A stretch of 64,000 bases of DNA, taken from positions 62,001-126,000 of the forward strand of contig NZ_JAIBOA010000021.1 of NCBI RefSeq assembly GCF_019458805.1, given 5' to 3'. This document shows positions 1-9,497 of this stretch, one piece after another (the first letter of the stretch is position 1; each line of letters begins with the position of its first letter). The stretch is from Actinomadura parmotrematis. Its GTDB lineage: Bacteria; Actinomycetota; Actinomycetes; Streptosporangiales; Streptosporangiaceae. Below the pieces are notes generated by a model, which was given only the letters and a program-made list of their open reading frames with translations, did not search any database and was not told the origin of the DNA. The translations under genes and the position numbers were made by a program.

Positions 1-1347
1 CAGCGGGCCGGACGGCATCGCCCCGAGCGGCGAGGGCGCCTGCCCCACCGGCGCGCCCATGGGCTGCCCCATCGGCTGCGCCACCGGGACGTGGCCGCCC
101 TGCGGCACGGCCGGGGCCGCCGCCGGGGGGACGTTGGACGACAGGCTGCCCGACGACAGCGTGCTGTGGGTGAACTGGTCGACCTGCCGGCGCGCCCGGT
201 CGGCCTCGGCGCGGGCGGCGTCGCGCTCCTCGGCGAGGGCGGTGAGGGCCGCCTGCTGCTCGGCGACCGACTGCGACAGCCGGCGGAGCTGCGCGGCCTG
301 CTCGGCGAGCCGCCCCGACATCTCGTCGCGCTCGCCGGCCGCCGCGGTGGCCTGGGAGAGGGCGGCGTCGCGCTCCTTGACCGCCTCCTGGAGGCGCTCG
401 GCGGCGCGCGCGGCCTCGCTCTCGGCGTCGGCGCGGGCGCGCTGGGCGGCGGTGCGCTCGGCCTCGGCCTTGCTGGCGGCCTGCATGGCGCGCTGGCGCT
501 GCGCCTCGCTGTCGCGCATGGCGTTGCGCAGGTCCTCGGCGCCCTGGCGGACGACGGCGGCCTCGACGCGCTGCGCCTCGGCGCCGCCCTCGATCTCGGC
601 GACGCGCGCGTGCAGGGCGACCAGCTCGGCGCGGGCGTTCTCCAGGGCGGCGAGCAGCTCGGTCTCGCGGGCGGCGATGCGGTCGCGCTCGCTCTCGGCG
701 GCGAGCTTGGCGGTCATCGCCTGCTGCGCGATCTGGTGCGCCTCCTCCCACGCCTTCTCGGCGGCGTCGCGCTTGGCGGTGGCCAGCTTGGCCTCCTCGC
801 GCGCCTGGGCGGCGTCGCGGTCGGCGAGGCCCGCGCGGTGGCGCGCCTGGCCGGCCTCCTGGCGGGCCTCGTCGGCCTGCCGCTGGGAGGCGTCGCGCTC
901 GGTCTGCGCGACGGCGAGCTCGCGGGCCGCCTCGGCGCGCACCTCGGCGACGCGGCGCTCGACGCCGGCGACGCTGAGCTCGGCGGTGAGGGAGTCGGCG
1001 AGCAGGTCGGCGGCCTTCTCCAGGCGCTCGACCATGTCCCAGGTGGCGGCGACCTGGCCGGTGAGGCCGGGGGCGTCGCGGCCGCGCTCGCGGCGCTCGC
1101 GCGACTGGCGCTCGCAGGCGCCGTCGTTGTCCTGGCAGTAGCGGACGGCGCGGACGGCGCCGATCGCCTGCGGGACGGGCCGTCCGCAGTTGGCGCAGGG
1201 CCAGACCGTCACCGGGTCGCCCACCCGCGCGACCGCGGCCTCGCCCCGGACCCCCTGCACCGCCGCGGAGGGCACCCCGCCGGGCATGCCCATGGGCCTG
1301 CCCGGATCGCCCGGAACGCTGATGTCGCGCTCATCGCTGTTCGGCAT
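1..1347 (-). CDS. Zinc-ribbon/coiled-coil protein, C-terminus cut by window edge
   Basis: The reading frame starts at ATG 1347 and is still open at base 1, so the C-terminus is missing. Residues about 50-80 hold a CANC...YCQ...C pattern (C-x2-C then C-x6-C), which looks like a small zinc-binding knuckle. Residues about 110-390 are a long, Ala/Glu/Arg/Gln-rich heptad-like region typical of a coiled coil. The visible end is a Pro/Gly/Met/Gln-rich low-complexity tail. There is no ATPase motif, so although such proteins may be labelled chromosome-segregation ATPases on coiled-coil similarity, that is not supported here. A DNA- or polymer-associated scaffold is possible. Function unknown. Confidence 0.75.
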   Translation of the reverse strand, partial: MPNSDERDISVPGDPGRPMGMPGGVPSAAVQGVRGEAAVARVGDPVTVWPCANCGRPVPQAIGAVRAVRYCQDNDGACERQSRERRERGRDAPGLTGQVAATWDMVERLEKAADLLADSLTAELSVAGVERRVAEVRAEAARELAVAQTERDASQRQADEARQEAGQARHRAGLADRDAAQAREEAKLATAKRDAAEKAWEEAHQIAQQAMTAKLAAESERDRIAARETELLAALENARAELVALHARVAEIEGGAEAQRVEAAVVRQGAEDLRNAMRDSEAQRQRAMQAASKAEAERTAAQRARADAESEAARAAERLQEAVKERDAALSQATAAAGERDEMSGRLAEQAAQLRRLSQSVAEQQAALTALAEERDAARAEADRARRQVDQFTHSTLSSGSLSSNVPPAAAPAVPQGGHVPVAQPMGQPMGAPVGQAPSPLGAMPSGPL

Positions 1348-1439
1348 GGAATGCACTTTACGGGCAAGTAGCCGGGGCTGCAGAGACTTGCGCACCCTGT
1401 GAGAAGGACGGTACGAGTGGTGACGGACCGGGCGGGCGG

Positions 1440-1955
1440 TCAGTCCGCGGCGCGCAGCGTCTTCCGGTAGGCGAGCCAGCGCTCGATCATCTCCGCGGCC
1501 TCGCGCTGCATGAAGGCGAAGAACTCCGCGCCCTCGTTCAGCCGCCGTCCCGCGCGGGTGTCCGCGCCGACCGCGCGGACGCCCTCGTACAGGCTCTCCT
1601 GGAACATGCGGGTGGTGCTCTCGCGGCCCGCGACGACCTCTTCCCACACGTTGTCGCGCACCCGGTAGACGTCGCGCCGGGAGCCGGGCTCGCGCTCGCG
1701 CGCCGCCATGTGCAGGTGCACCAGGTTGCGCACCGCGCCCGAGATGGCGGCGGGGCTGACCTGGAGCACCTCCGCGAGCTCGGCGGCGGTGAGGGCGCCG
1801 TCCTCCGACGCCAGCAGGGCGCCGAAGACGCGCGCGGGCATCCGCTGCCAGCCGGCGTCCTCCATCCGCACCGCGAAACGCTCGATGAAGCGCCGGACCG
1901 CGTCGATATCGGGGCCGGTGTCGGGCTCGCCCGCCTTCGGGTCGGTCACGCGCAT
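1440..1955 (-). CDS. MarR/GbsR-like winged-helix transcriptional regulator
   Basis: About 171 residues. The centre, with ALTAAELAEVLQVSPAAISG followed by a wing-like stretch, is a MarR/GbsR-type winged helix-turn-helix, and the C-terminal half is helical (dimerisation). It is divergent from an ABC exporter operon starting 86 bp away, and a perfect 16-bp palindrome lies between them, so it most likely represses that exporter and may be released by a transported compound. ATG 1955 has AGGAG only 3 nt upstream; GTG 1949, six bases on, has better spacing (9 nt) and may be the real start. The frame is open further upstream to 2258 but that part overlaps the exporter and does not look protein-like. 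Confidence 0.85.
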   Translation of the reverse strand: MRVTDPKAGEPDTGPDIDAVRRFIERFAVRMEDAGWQRMPARVFGALLASEDGALTAAELAEVLQVSPAAISGAVRNLVHLHMAAREREPGSRRDVYRVRDNVWEEVVAGRESTTRMFQESLYEGVRAVGADTRAGRRLNEGAEFFAFMQREAAEMIERWLAYRKTLRAAD

Positions 1956-2004
1956 CAGCTCCTGGATCCGGTCGGCTCCCCAGTGTAACCGGAAATTCAA
2001 TCTC

Positions 2005-2033
2005 TTCACAGATTCATGAATCTGCTGTAGATT
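2005..2033 (+). promoter_or_regulatory. Promoter of ABC exporter operon, probably leaderless
   Basis: A -35 TTCACA (2005-2010; 5 of 6 to TTGACA) and a -10 TAGATT (2028-2033) are separated by exactly 17 bp. The exporter ATG begins 7 bp after the -10, where transcription would start, and no Shine-Dalgarno sequence precedes it. This predicts a leaderless mRNA. Confidence 0.65.
2009..2024. promoter_or_regulatory. Perfect 16-bp palindromic operator
   Basis: CAGATTCATGAATCTG is a perfect palindrome lying between the -35 and -10 boxes of the exporter promoter. A bound dimer would block RNA polymerase. It is AT-rich in a very GC-rich setting. The divergent MarR/GbsR-like gene is the obvious candidate ligand. 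Confidence 0.7.
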
Positions 2034-2040
2034 CTGAAAT

Positions 2041-2952
2041 ATGAACACGGCACTGGCCGTCTCCGGCCTGGTCAAGTCCTTCGGCCGGTCCCGCGCCCTC
2101 GACGGGCTCGACCTCACCGTGCGCGCCGGCGAGGTGCACGGCTTCCTCGGCCCGAACGGCGCGGGCAAGTCCACCACCATCCGGGTGCTCCTCGGCCTGC
2201 TGCGCGCCGACGCCGGCGACGCCGAGCTGCTCGGCGGCGACCCCTGGCGGCAGGCCACCGAGCTGCACCGGCGCCTCGCCTACGTCCCGGGCGACGTCAC
2301 GCTCTGGCCGAACCTCACCGGCGGCGAGGTCATCGACCTGCTCGGCCGCCTGCGCGGCGGGCTGGACGAGCGGCGGCGCGACGAGCTGCTGCGGCGCTTC
2401 GAGCTGGACCCGCGCAAGAAGGGCCGCGCCTACTCCAAGGGCAACCGGCAGAAGGTCGCGCTCGTCGCCGCGCTCGCCTCCGACGCCGAGCTGCTGATCC
2501 TGGACGAGCCGACCTCGGGCCTCGACCCGCTCATGGAGGAGGTCTTCCAGGAGTGCGTGCGCGAGGAGCGCGAGAGCGGCCGCACCGTGCTGCTGTCCAG
2601 CCACATCCTCAGCGAGGTCGAGGCGCTCTGCGACCGGGTGACCATCATCCGCAAGGGGCGCACCGTCGAGAGCGGCACCCTCGCGGACCTCCGCCACCTC
2701 ACCCGCACCTCGATCGAGGCCGAGCTCGCCGCCGCCCCCGACGGCGTCGCCGCGATGGAGGGCGTGCACGACGCCCGCGTCACCGGCACCACGATCGCGC
2801 TGGAGGTGGACACCGCCCGCCTGGACCCGGTGCTGCGGCGGCTCGCCGAGATCGGCGTGCGCGGCCTGGTCAGCCGCCCGCCCACGCTGGAGCAGCTGTT
2901 CCTGCGCCACTACGAGGACGACCTCGACAAGACCGCCGGGACCGCGCGATGA
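2041..2952 (+). CDS. ABC transporter ATP-binding protein (drug/polyketide exporter type)
   Basis: 303 residues, cytoplasmic nucleotide-binding subunit. Walker A GPNGAGKST is near residue 40, Walker B LLILDEPTSGLDPL near 155, and the H-loop is in SSHIL near 185. The ABC signature is the divergent YSKGNRQKV instead of LSGGQ, as in many daunorubicin-type (DrrA-like) exporters. The C-terminal 80 residues form the usual DUF4162-like extension. The ATG overlaps no leader and follows the -10 box directly. The stop codon overlaps the start of the permease (ATGA), so the two are translationally coupled and should form one exporter. Confidence 0.93.
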   Translation: MNTALAVSGLVKSFGRSRALDGLDLTVRAGEVHGFLGPNGAGKSTTIRVLLGLLRADAGDAELLGGDPWRQATELHRRLAYVPGDVTLWPNLTGGEVIDLLGRLRGGLDERRRDELLRRFELDPRKKGRAYSKGNRQKVALVAALASDAELLILDEPTSGLDPLMEEVFQECVREERESGRTVLLSSHILSEVEALCDRVTIIRKGRTVESGTLADLRHLTRTSIEAELAAAPDGVAAMEGVHDARVTGTTIALEVDTARLDPVLRRLAEIGVRGLVSRPPTLEQLFLRHYEDDLDKTAGTAR

Positions 2953-4550
2953 GCGCGGCGGCGGGCACCCCGGCCCTCGTCCGGCTCGCGCTGCGCCGCG
3001 ACCGGATCATGATCCCGGCGTGGGTGCTGGTGACCTTCGTCCTGATCGCGGGCTCCGCGCGGGCCACCACGGACCTCTACGCGACGGTCGGGCAGCGGGT
3101 CCGGTTCGTGGCGACCAGCAACGGCACCCCGGCGATCGTCGCGCTCTACGGCCGCATCCCGGACGCGCGCTCGCCCGGCTCCGTCGCCCTGTTCAAGATC
3201 GACATCATCGGCGCGGTCCTCGCCGCCGTGCTGTCGATCCTGCTGGTCGTCCGGCACACCCGCGCCGAGGAGGAGAGCGGCCGGCTGGAGCTGGTCGGCG
3301 CGACCGGCGTCGGCCGCCGCGCCCCGCTCACCGCGGCGCTGCTCGTCGCCGGGGGCGCCGATCTCGCGCTCGGGCTGCTGTCGGCGGCCGGGCTCGTCGC
3401 GGTCGGGCTGCCGGTCGAGGGCTCGCTCGTCGCGGGCACCGCCTTCGCCACGGTCGGGTTCGCGTTCGCCGCCATCGCGGCCGTCGTCGCGCAGCTCACC
3501 AGTAGCGGGCGCGCCGCCGTCGGGCTGTCCTCGGCCGTCCTCGTCGCGGTGTACGTGGTGCGCGCGGCGGGCGACAGCGCGGACGCCGGCGGCGCCCGCC
3601 GGCTGACCTGGCTGTCCCCGCTCGGCTGGGGCCGCCAGTTCCGCCCCTACGCCGGGGACCGCTGGTGGGTGGCGCTCGTCACCCTCGGCTTCGCCGCCGT
3701 CATGGTCGCCGCCGCCTACGTCCTGGTGGCCCGCCGCGACCTCGGCGCCGGCCTGCTCCCCGACCGCCCGGGGCCCCCGCGCGCGGGACGGGCGCTGGCC
3801 GGGCCGCTCGGGCTGGCCTGGCGGCTCCAGCGCACGTCGCTGCTGTGGTGGACGGTCGCGTTCGCGATCCTCGGCGCCGTCCTCGGCGGGATGGCCGGCA
3901 GCGTGTCCGACATCGTCGGCGACAGCGCGGGCGCCGGCGACCTCATCACCAAGCTCGGCGGCGGCGAGGCGCTGACCGACGCGTTCCTGTCCACCGAGCT
4001 TTCGTTCCTCGGGATCGGCGCGGCGGTGTTCGGCGTCCAGACGGCGATGCGGGCCCGCGGCGAGGAGACCGCCGGCGCGGCCGAACTGGTGCTCGCCGCC
4101 TCCGTCGGCCGGTTCCGCTGGCTGGCGTCCTGGCTCGCCGTGGCGCTCGCGGGCACCGCGCTGCTCATGGCGGTGGCGGGCGTCGCGTCGGGGCTCGTGT
4201 ACGCCGGGCAGAGCGGCGACGGCGGCGAGACGGGCCGCCTGGCCGGGGCGGCGCTCGCGCGCGTCCCGGCCGTCTGGGTGTCGGTCGGCGTCGTCGCCGC
4301 CGCGTTCGGGCTCCTGCCCCGTCTCGCGGCCGCCGGCTGGGCCGCGCTCGCGCTGTTCCTCGTGCTCACCGAAGGGGGGCCGCTGCTCGGCCTGCCGCAG
4401 GGCGTGCAGGACGTGTCGCCGTTCACGCACGTCCCTCACCTGCCCGGCGGGCAGGCGTCGGCGGCGCCCTTCGGCTGGCTGTTCGCCGTCGCGGTCGTGC
4501 TGCTCGCGGCGGGTCTCGCCGGGTTCCGCCGCCGCGACCTGACGTCCTGA
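2949..4550 (+). CDS. ABC transporter permease, polyketide-antibiotic exporter family
   Basis: 533 residues with about twelve hydrophobic segments in two similar halves, the layout of the TnrB3-like 'exporter of polyketide antibiotics' permeases (COG3559). The start ATG 2949 overlaps the ATPase stop by 4 bp; the frame is open further upstream but that part is a shadow of the ATPase gene. It should form the membrane channel for efflux of a hydrophobic compound or lipid. The substrate cannot be read from the sequence. Control by the divergent MarR/GbsR-like gene is inferred from the operator in the shared promoter. Confidence 0.88.
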   Translation: MSAAAGTPALVRLALRRDRIMIPAWVLVTFVLIAGSARATTDLYATVGQRVRFVATSNGTPAIVALYGRIPDARSPGSVALFKIDIIGAVLAAVLSILLVVRHTRAEEESGRLELVGATGVGRRAPLTAALLVAGGADLALGLLSAAGLVAVGLPVEGSLVAGTAFATVGFAFAAIAAVVAQLTSSGRAAVGLSSAVLVAVYVVRAAGDSADAGGARRLTWLSPLGWGRQFRPYAGDRWWVALVTLGFAAVMVAAAYVLVARRDLGAGLLPDRPGPPRAGRALAGPLGLAWRLQRTSLLWWTVAFAILGAVLGGMAGSVSDIVGDSAGAGDLITKLGGGEALTDAFLSTELSFLGIGAAVFGVQTAMRARGEETAGAAELVLAASVGRFRWLASWLAVALAGTALLMAVAGVASGLVYAGQSGDGGETGRLAGAALARVPAVWVSVGVVAAAFGLLPRLAAAGWAALALFLVLTEGGPLLGLPQGVQDVSPFTHVPHLPGGQASAAPFGWLFAVAVVLLAAGLAGFRRRDLTS

Positions 4551-4558
4551 CGCGCGGG

Positions 4559-5515
4559 TCAGCGGCGGAAGCGGTCGGTCGCCTCGATGAGGCGGTGGAG
4601 GGTGCCGGGCTCGGCGCCGGCGTGCCCGGCGTCCTCCACCACGTGGAACTCCGCCTCCGGCCAGGCCAGGTGCAGGTCCCACGCGCCGACCAGGTTCGTC
4701 TTCATGTCGTACCGGCCGTTGACGATCACGGCGGGGATGTGGCGGATCCGGTCCAGGCCGCGCAGCAGCTGGTCCTCGGCCAGGAAGCAGCCGTTGCTGA
4801 AGTAGTGGTGGGAGATGCGGGCGAAGCCGAGGACCAGCCGGTCGTCCAGCTCGGGCGGCTCGGCCGGCAGCAGCGTGTTGGCCGACATCTCCCAGGCGAC
4901 CCAGGCGCGCGCGGCGGGCAGGTGGACGGCCGGGTCGGGGTCGGCGAGGCGGCGCCCGTACGCGGCGAGCAGGTCGTCCTGCTCGGCGGCCGGGATGTGG
5001 CCCGCGAACGGCGCCCAGTCCTCGGGGAACAGCCGCGCCTGCCCGGCGGGCGTGAAGGCCCACTCCTCGTCGGAGGCGCGGGCGAGGTAGACGCCGCGCA
5101 GCACCATCTCGGTGACGCGCCCGGGATGCGCCTGCGCGTAGGCGAGGGCGAGGGTGCTCCCCCACGAGCCGCCGTGCACGAGCCAGCGCTCGACGCCGAG
5201 GTGCTCGCGCAGCCGCTCGATGTCGGCGACCAGGTGCCCGGTGGTGTTGGCGTCCAGGGACGTGCCCGGGTCGCCCGCGTGCGGGACGCTGCGCCCGCAG
5301 CCGCGCTGGTCGAACAGGACGATCCGGTAGGCGGCCGGGTCGAACAGGCGCCGGAAGGACGGCAGCAGGCCGCCGCCGGGGCCGCCGTGCAGGAACACCG
5401 CCGGTTTGCCGCCGGGGTCGCCGCACTCCTCCCAGTGGACGGCCGCGCCGTCCCCGACGTCCAGCAGGCCCGAGGCGTACGGTTCGGCCGGGGGGTACAG
5501 CGCGCGCGACACCAT
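4559..5515 (-). CDS. pip: Prolyl aminopeptidase (alpha/beta hydrolase, S33)
   Basis: 318 residues, the usual length for proline iminopeptidases, which remove N-terminal proline from peptides in the cytoplasm. HGGPGGG near residue 45 is the oxyanion-hole motif, FDQRGCGRS follows near 70, the nucleophile serine is in GGSWGS near 117, the acid is in VNGRYDMKTN near 270 and the histidine in DAGHAG near 296. The gene ends 8 bp after the stop of the convergent exporter permease and begins 19 bp from the stop of hrpA, so it may be transcribed with hrpA. Confidence 0.92.
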   Translation of the reverse strand: MVSRALYPPAEPYASGLLDVGDGAAVHWEECGDPGGKPAVFLHGGPGGGLLPSFRRLFDPAAYRIVLFDQRGCGRSVPHAGDPGTSLDANTTGHLVADIERLREHLGVERWLVHGGSWGSTLALAYAQAHPGRVTEMVLRGVYLARASDEEWAFTPAGQARLFPEDWAPFAGHIPAAEQDDLLAAYGRRLADPDPAVHLPAARAWVAWEMSANTLLPAEPPELDDRLVLGFARISHHYFSNGCFLAEDQLLRGLDRIRHIPAVIVNGRYDMKTNLVGAWDLHLAWPEAEFHVVEDAGHAGAEPGTLHRLIEATDRFRR

Positions 5516-5534
5516 GATCTGAATTCTTACCCGA

Positions 5535-8500
5535 TCATGGGGTCAGCTGCGCCATCGCCTTCCGGATCCGCTTGTCCGACACCGGGTACCGGGTGCCGAG
5601 CCGCTGCGCGAAGAGGCTGACCCGCAGCTCTTCGATCATCCAGCGGATCTGCCGGACCGGCTCGTCGTCGCGGCGGCCGGGCGGCAGCCGCCGCAGCAGC
5701 GCGCCGTACTCGCCGGCGAGCACCTCGGCCTGGTGGGCGGCGGCCCGGTCGCGGCCGGGGTTCTCCGGCAGCCGGTCGAGGCGCGCCTGGAGCGCCTTCA
5801 GGTAGCGCAGCAGGTCGGGCAGGCGGGCGGCGCCGGTCGCGGTGACGAACCCCGGGTGGACGAGTTCGGCGCGGCGCGCCTTGATGTCGGTGAGCGCCGG
5901 GACGAGCGTCAGGCTGGCGGTGCCGCGCAGCTTGCGGTCCAGCTCGTGGGAGGCGGCGAGGATCCGCTCGACCTGCCCGACGATCGCGGCGGTCGTGTCG
6001 TGCAGCTCGGCGCGGACGTGGTCGTACAGGCGGGTGAAGCCCGCCTCGTCCCAGGCCGGGCCGCCCGCCTGCGCGATGAGGTGGTCGGCGGCGGCCGTCA
6101 CGCAGTCCTCGAACAGCTTGGCCACCGACCCGTCGGGGTTGTGGCTGAGCGCGAGCTTGGCCTGGTTGGTGAGGGCGCCCTGGATCGCCTTGGCGGGCGA
6201 CGGCGCGTTCAGCAGGACGAGGCGGCGGGTGCCGCGCCACATGGCGCGGCGCTGCTCGGCCTCGGTCTCGTACATGCGGACGGCGACGGTGCCGCCCTCG
6301 TCGGTGAGCGCCGGGTACGCCTTCACCTGGTAGCCGGCCTGGCTGCGCTCGTAGGTGCGCGGCAGCGCGCCGACCGTCCAGGACGTGAGGCCGCCCCGCT
6401 CGACGCCCTCGGCGGACGCGGCCTCGGCCAGGGTGCCGCGCACTTTGGGGGCCAGGCGCCGCTTCAGGGCGTCCAGGTCGGTGTCCTCGCCGAGCGCGGC
6501 GCCCTGGGCGTCCTCGACGCGGAAGGTGATCCGCAGGTGCGCGGGCAGCCGGGACAGGTCCCACGCCTCGCGGGCGACCGGGACGCTCGTCAGCGCGGTC
6601 AGCTCGCGCTCCAGCGCGTCGAGCAGCGGCTCGGTGCGCGGCGCGACGCGTTCCAGGACGCGGCGGGCGTAGTCGGGCGCGGGCACGAAGTTGACCCGCA
6701 GCTGCTTCGGCAGGGAGCGGATCAGCTCGGTGACGAGCTCGGTGCGGAGGCCCGGGACGAGCCATTCGAAGCCCTGCGGCCGCACCTGGTTGAGGATCTG
6801 GACGGGGATGTGGACGGTGACGCCGTCGGCGTTCGCGCCCGGCTCGAACTGGTAGGTGAGGCGCAGCCGGAGCGGTCCCTGCTGCCAGCCGTCGGGGTAG
6901 TCGGCCTCGGTGACCTGCCCGGCGGCGGCGTTCATGAGCATCGACTTCTCGAAGGCCAGCCGGTCGGGCTCGCGGTGGCGGGCCTTCTTCCACCAGGCGT
7001 CGAAGTGGCGGCCCGACACCACGTCCTCGGGGACGCGCTTGTCGTAGAAGTCGAACAGGGTGTGGTCGTCGACGAGGATGTCGCGGCGCCGGGCGCGGTG
7101 CTCCAGCTCCTCGACCTCCTCCAGGAGGGCGCGGTTCTCGTGGAAGAACCGGTGGTGGGTCTCCCAGTCGCCCTCGACGAGGGCGTGCCGGATGAACAGC
7201 TCGCGCGACAGCTCCGGGTCGACGCGGCCGTAGTTGACGCGCCGCTGCGCCACGATCGGCACCCCGTACAGGGTGACCTTCTCGTAGGCCATGACGGCGG
7301 CCTGCTTCTTGGACCAGTGCGGCTCGCTGTAGGTGCGCTTGACGAGGTGCTCGGCGAGCGGCTCGACCCACTCGGGCTCGATCTTGGCGTTGACGCGGGC
7401 CCACAGCCGGGACGTCTCGACCAGCTCGGCCGACATGATCCAGCGCGGCGGCTTCTTGAACAGCGCCGACCCGGGGAACACGGCGAACTTGGCGTTCCGG
7501 GCACCGATGTACTCGCGCGACCCGCGCCGCTTGTCCCCCCCGCCCTCGTCCTTCTTCTCGGTGTCCATGAGCCCGATGTGCGAGAGCAGGCCCGCCAGCA
7601 GCGACTGGTGGATACGGTCCGGCGGCGCGTCGGTGCTGTTGAGGGTCACACCGAGGCCCTTGGCGACCTGCTTCAGCTGGCCGTGCAGGTCCTGCCATTC
7701 GCGGACGCGCAGGAAGTGCAGGAACTCGTTCTTGCACATGCGGCGGAACCGGCTGCCCGACAGCTCGTTCTGCTGCTCGCGCAGGTAGTTCCACAGGTTC
7801 AGGTAGGACAGGAAGTCCGAGGTGGGGTCGGCGAAGCGGCGGTGCTGCTCGTCGGCGGCCTGCTGGTGGTCCGAGGGGCGCTCGCGCGGGTCCTGGATGG
7901 ACAGGGCGGCGGCGATGACGAGGACCTCGCGGACGCAGCCGTTGCGGTCGGCCTCCAGGACCATGCGGCCGAGCCGCGGGTCGACGGGCAGCTGGGCGAG
8001 GCGGCGGCCGGCCTCGGTGAGGCGCCTGCGGGGGTCCTTCTCGGCCGGGTCGAGCGCGCCGAGCTCGTGCAGCAGGTCGACGCCGGCCTTGACGTTGCGG
8101 CGGTCGGGCGGCTCGACGAACGGGAACGCGGCGATGTCGCCGAGGCCGAGGGCGGTCATCTGCAGGATGACCGAGGCGAGGTTGGTGCGCAGGATCTCGG
8201 GGTCGGTGAACTCGGGGCGGGACGCGAAGTCCTCCTCGGAGTACAGCCGGATGCAGATGCCGTCCGACACGCGGCCGCAGCGGCCCTTGCGCTGGTCGGC
8301 CGACGCCTGCGAGATCGGCTCGATGGGGAGCCGCTGCACCTTCAGCCGGTGGCTGTAGCGGGAGATGCGGGCGGTGCCGGGGTCCACGACGTACTTGATG
8401 CCGGGGACGGTGAGGGAGGTCTCGGCGACGTTGGTGGACAGCACGACGCGGCGGCTGCGGTGGGGCTGGAACACGCGGTGCTGCTCGGCGGCCGACAGCC

Positions 8501-9497
8501 GCGCGTAGAGCGGCAGGACCTCGGTCGCGGGCCCGCGCCTCCGCTCGAAGTGCTTGCCCAGCGCGTCGGCGGTGTCGCGGATCTCCCGCTCGCCGCTGAG
8601 GAAGACCAGGACGTCGCCGGGCGCCTCCAGCGCCAGCTCGTCCACCGCCTCGATGATCGCCTGGACCTGGTCGCGGTCGGGGTCGGCGCCCGGGTCGTCG
8701 GGGTCGGCGACGGGCCGGTAGCGGACCTCGACGGGGTAGGTGCGGCCGGACACCTCCACGATGGGGGCGTCGTCGAAGTGCCGGGAGAACCGCTCGGGGT
8801 CGATCGTCGCCGAGGTGATGATCACCTTGAGGTCGGGGCGGCGCGGCAGGATCTCCTTGACGTAGCCGAGCAGGAAGTCGATGTTCAGGCTGCGCTCGTG
8901 CGCCTCGTCGATGATGAGGGTGTCGTAGCGGCGGAGCAGCCGGTCGGTCTGGATCTCGGCGAGCAGGATGCCGTCGGTCATCAGCTTGACCAGCGTGCCG
9001 TCGCTCGACTCGTCGGTGAAGCGGACCTTGTAGCCGACGGCCGCGCCGAGGTCGGTGCCGAGCTCGGCGGCGATGCGGTCGGCGACGGTGCGGGCGGCGA
9101 GGCGGCGCGGCTGGGTGTGGCCGATGGCGCCGAGCACGCCGCGGCCGAGCTCCAGGCAGATCTTGGGGAGCTGGGTGGTCTTGCCCGACCCGGTCTCGCC
9201 GGCGACGATCACGACCTGGTGGTCGCGGATCGCGGCGGCGATGTCGGCGCGCTTGCGGCTGACCGGCAGCTCGTCGGGGTAGGTGATCGCGGGCACGGCG
9301 GCGCGCCGGCGGGCGACCCGCCGTTCGGCGGCCTCCACGTCGGCGGCGATCTGCGCGGTGACGCTCTCGCGGCGCGCGGCGTCCCGCATCTTCTGCGTCC
9401 CCTCGATCCGGCGGCGCAGGCGCTGCCGGTCGTAGGGCATCAGCTCGGGCAGGCGCGCGCGCAGATCGGCGAGCGGCGATGTCACAGGCGTCCTCAT
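5535..9497 (-). CDS. hrpA: ATP-dependent RNA helicase HrpA (DEAH box)
   Basis: 1320 residues, matching full-length HrpA (about 1300). Walker A GETGSGKT is at residues 100-107 and the DEAH box (IIDEAHERS) at 197-200; SATID, the helicase C domain with QRKGRCGRVSDG, the HA2/OB region and the long HrpA-specific C-terminal domain follow. HrpA helicases act on RNA and are linked to rescue of stalled or collided ribosomes in E. coli. ATG 9497 gives the family N-terminus. A 1260-codon frame on the opposite strand is a GC-bias shadow. Confidence 0.96.
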   Translation of the reverse strand: MRTPVTSPLADLRARLPELMPYDRQRLRRRIEGTQKMRDAARRESVTAQIAADVEAAERRVARRRAAVPAITYPDELPVSRKRADIAAAIRDHQVVIVAGETGSGKTTQLPKICLELGRGVLGAIGHTQPRRLAARTVADRIAAELGTDLGAAVGYKVRFTDESSDGTLVKLMTDGILLAEIQTDRLLRRYDTLIIDEAHERSLNIDFLLGYVKEILPRRPDLKVIITSATIDPERFSRHFDDAPIVEVSGRTYPVEVRYRPVADPDDPGADPDRDQVQAIIEAVDELALEAPGDVLVFLSGEREIRDTADALGKHFERRRGPATEVLPLYARLSAAEQHRVFQPHRSRRVVLSTNVAETSLTVPGIKYVVDPGTARISRYSHRLKVQRLPIEPISQASADQRKGRCGRVSDGICIRLYSEEDFASRPEFTDPEILRTNLASVILQMTALGLGDIAAFPFVEPPDRRNVKAGVDLLHELGALDPAEKDPRRRLTEAGRRLAQLPVDPRLGRMVLEADRNGCVREVLVIAAALSIQDPRERPSDHQQAADEQHRRFADPTSDFLSYLNLWNYLREQQNELSGSRFRRMCKNEFLHFLRVREWQDLHGQLKQVAKGLGVTLNSTDAPPDRIHQSLLAGLLSHIGLMDTEKKDEGGGDKRRGSREYIGARNAKFAVFPGSALFKKPPRWIMSAELVETSRLWARVNAKIEPEWVEPLAEHLVKRTYSEPHWSKKQAAVMAYEKVTLYGVPIVAQRRVNYGRVDPELSRELFIRHALVEGDWETHHRFFHENRALLEEVEELEHRARRRDILVDDHTLFDFYDKRVPEDVVSGRHFDAWWKKARHREPDRLAFEKSMLMNAAAGQVTEADYPDGWQQGPLRLRLTYQFEPGANADGVTVHIPVQILNQVRPQGFEWLVPGLRTELVTELIRSLPKQLRVNFVPAPDYARRVLERVAPRTEPLLDALERELTALTSVPVAREAWDLSRLPAHLRITFRVEDAQGAALGEDTDLDALKRRLAPKVRGTLAEAASAEGVERGGLTSWTVGALPRTYERSQAGYQVKAYPALTDEGGTVAVRMYETEAEQRRAMWRGTRRLVLLNAPSPAKAIQGALTNQAKLALSHNPDGSVAKLFEDCVTAAADHLIAQAGGPAWDEAGFTRLYDHVRAELHDTTAAIVGQVERILAASHELDRKLRGTASLTLVPALTDIKARRAELVHPGFVTATGAARLPDLLRYLKALQARLDRLPENPGRDRAAAHQAEVLAGEYGALLRRLPPGRRDDEPVRQIRWMIEELRVSLFAQRLGTRYPVSDKRIRKAMAQLTP

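Noticed and set aside
91..1371. Long forward frames at 59-1371
   Set aside because: Ala/Gly/Arg-rich antisense shadows of the zinc-ribbon/coiled-coil gene.
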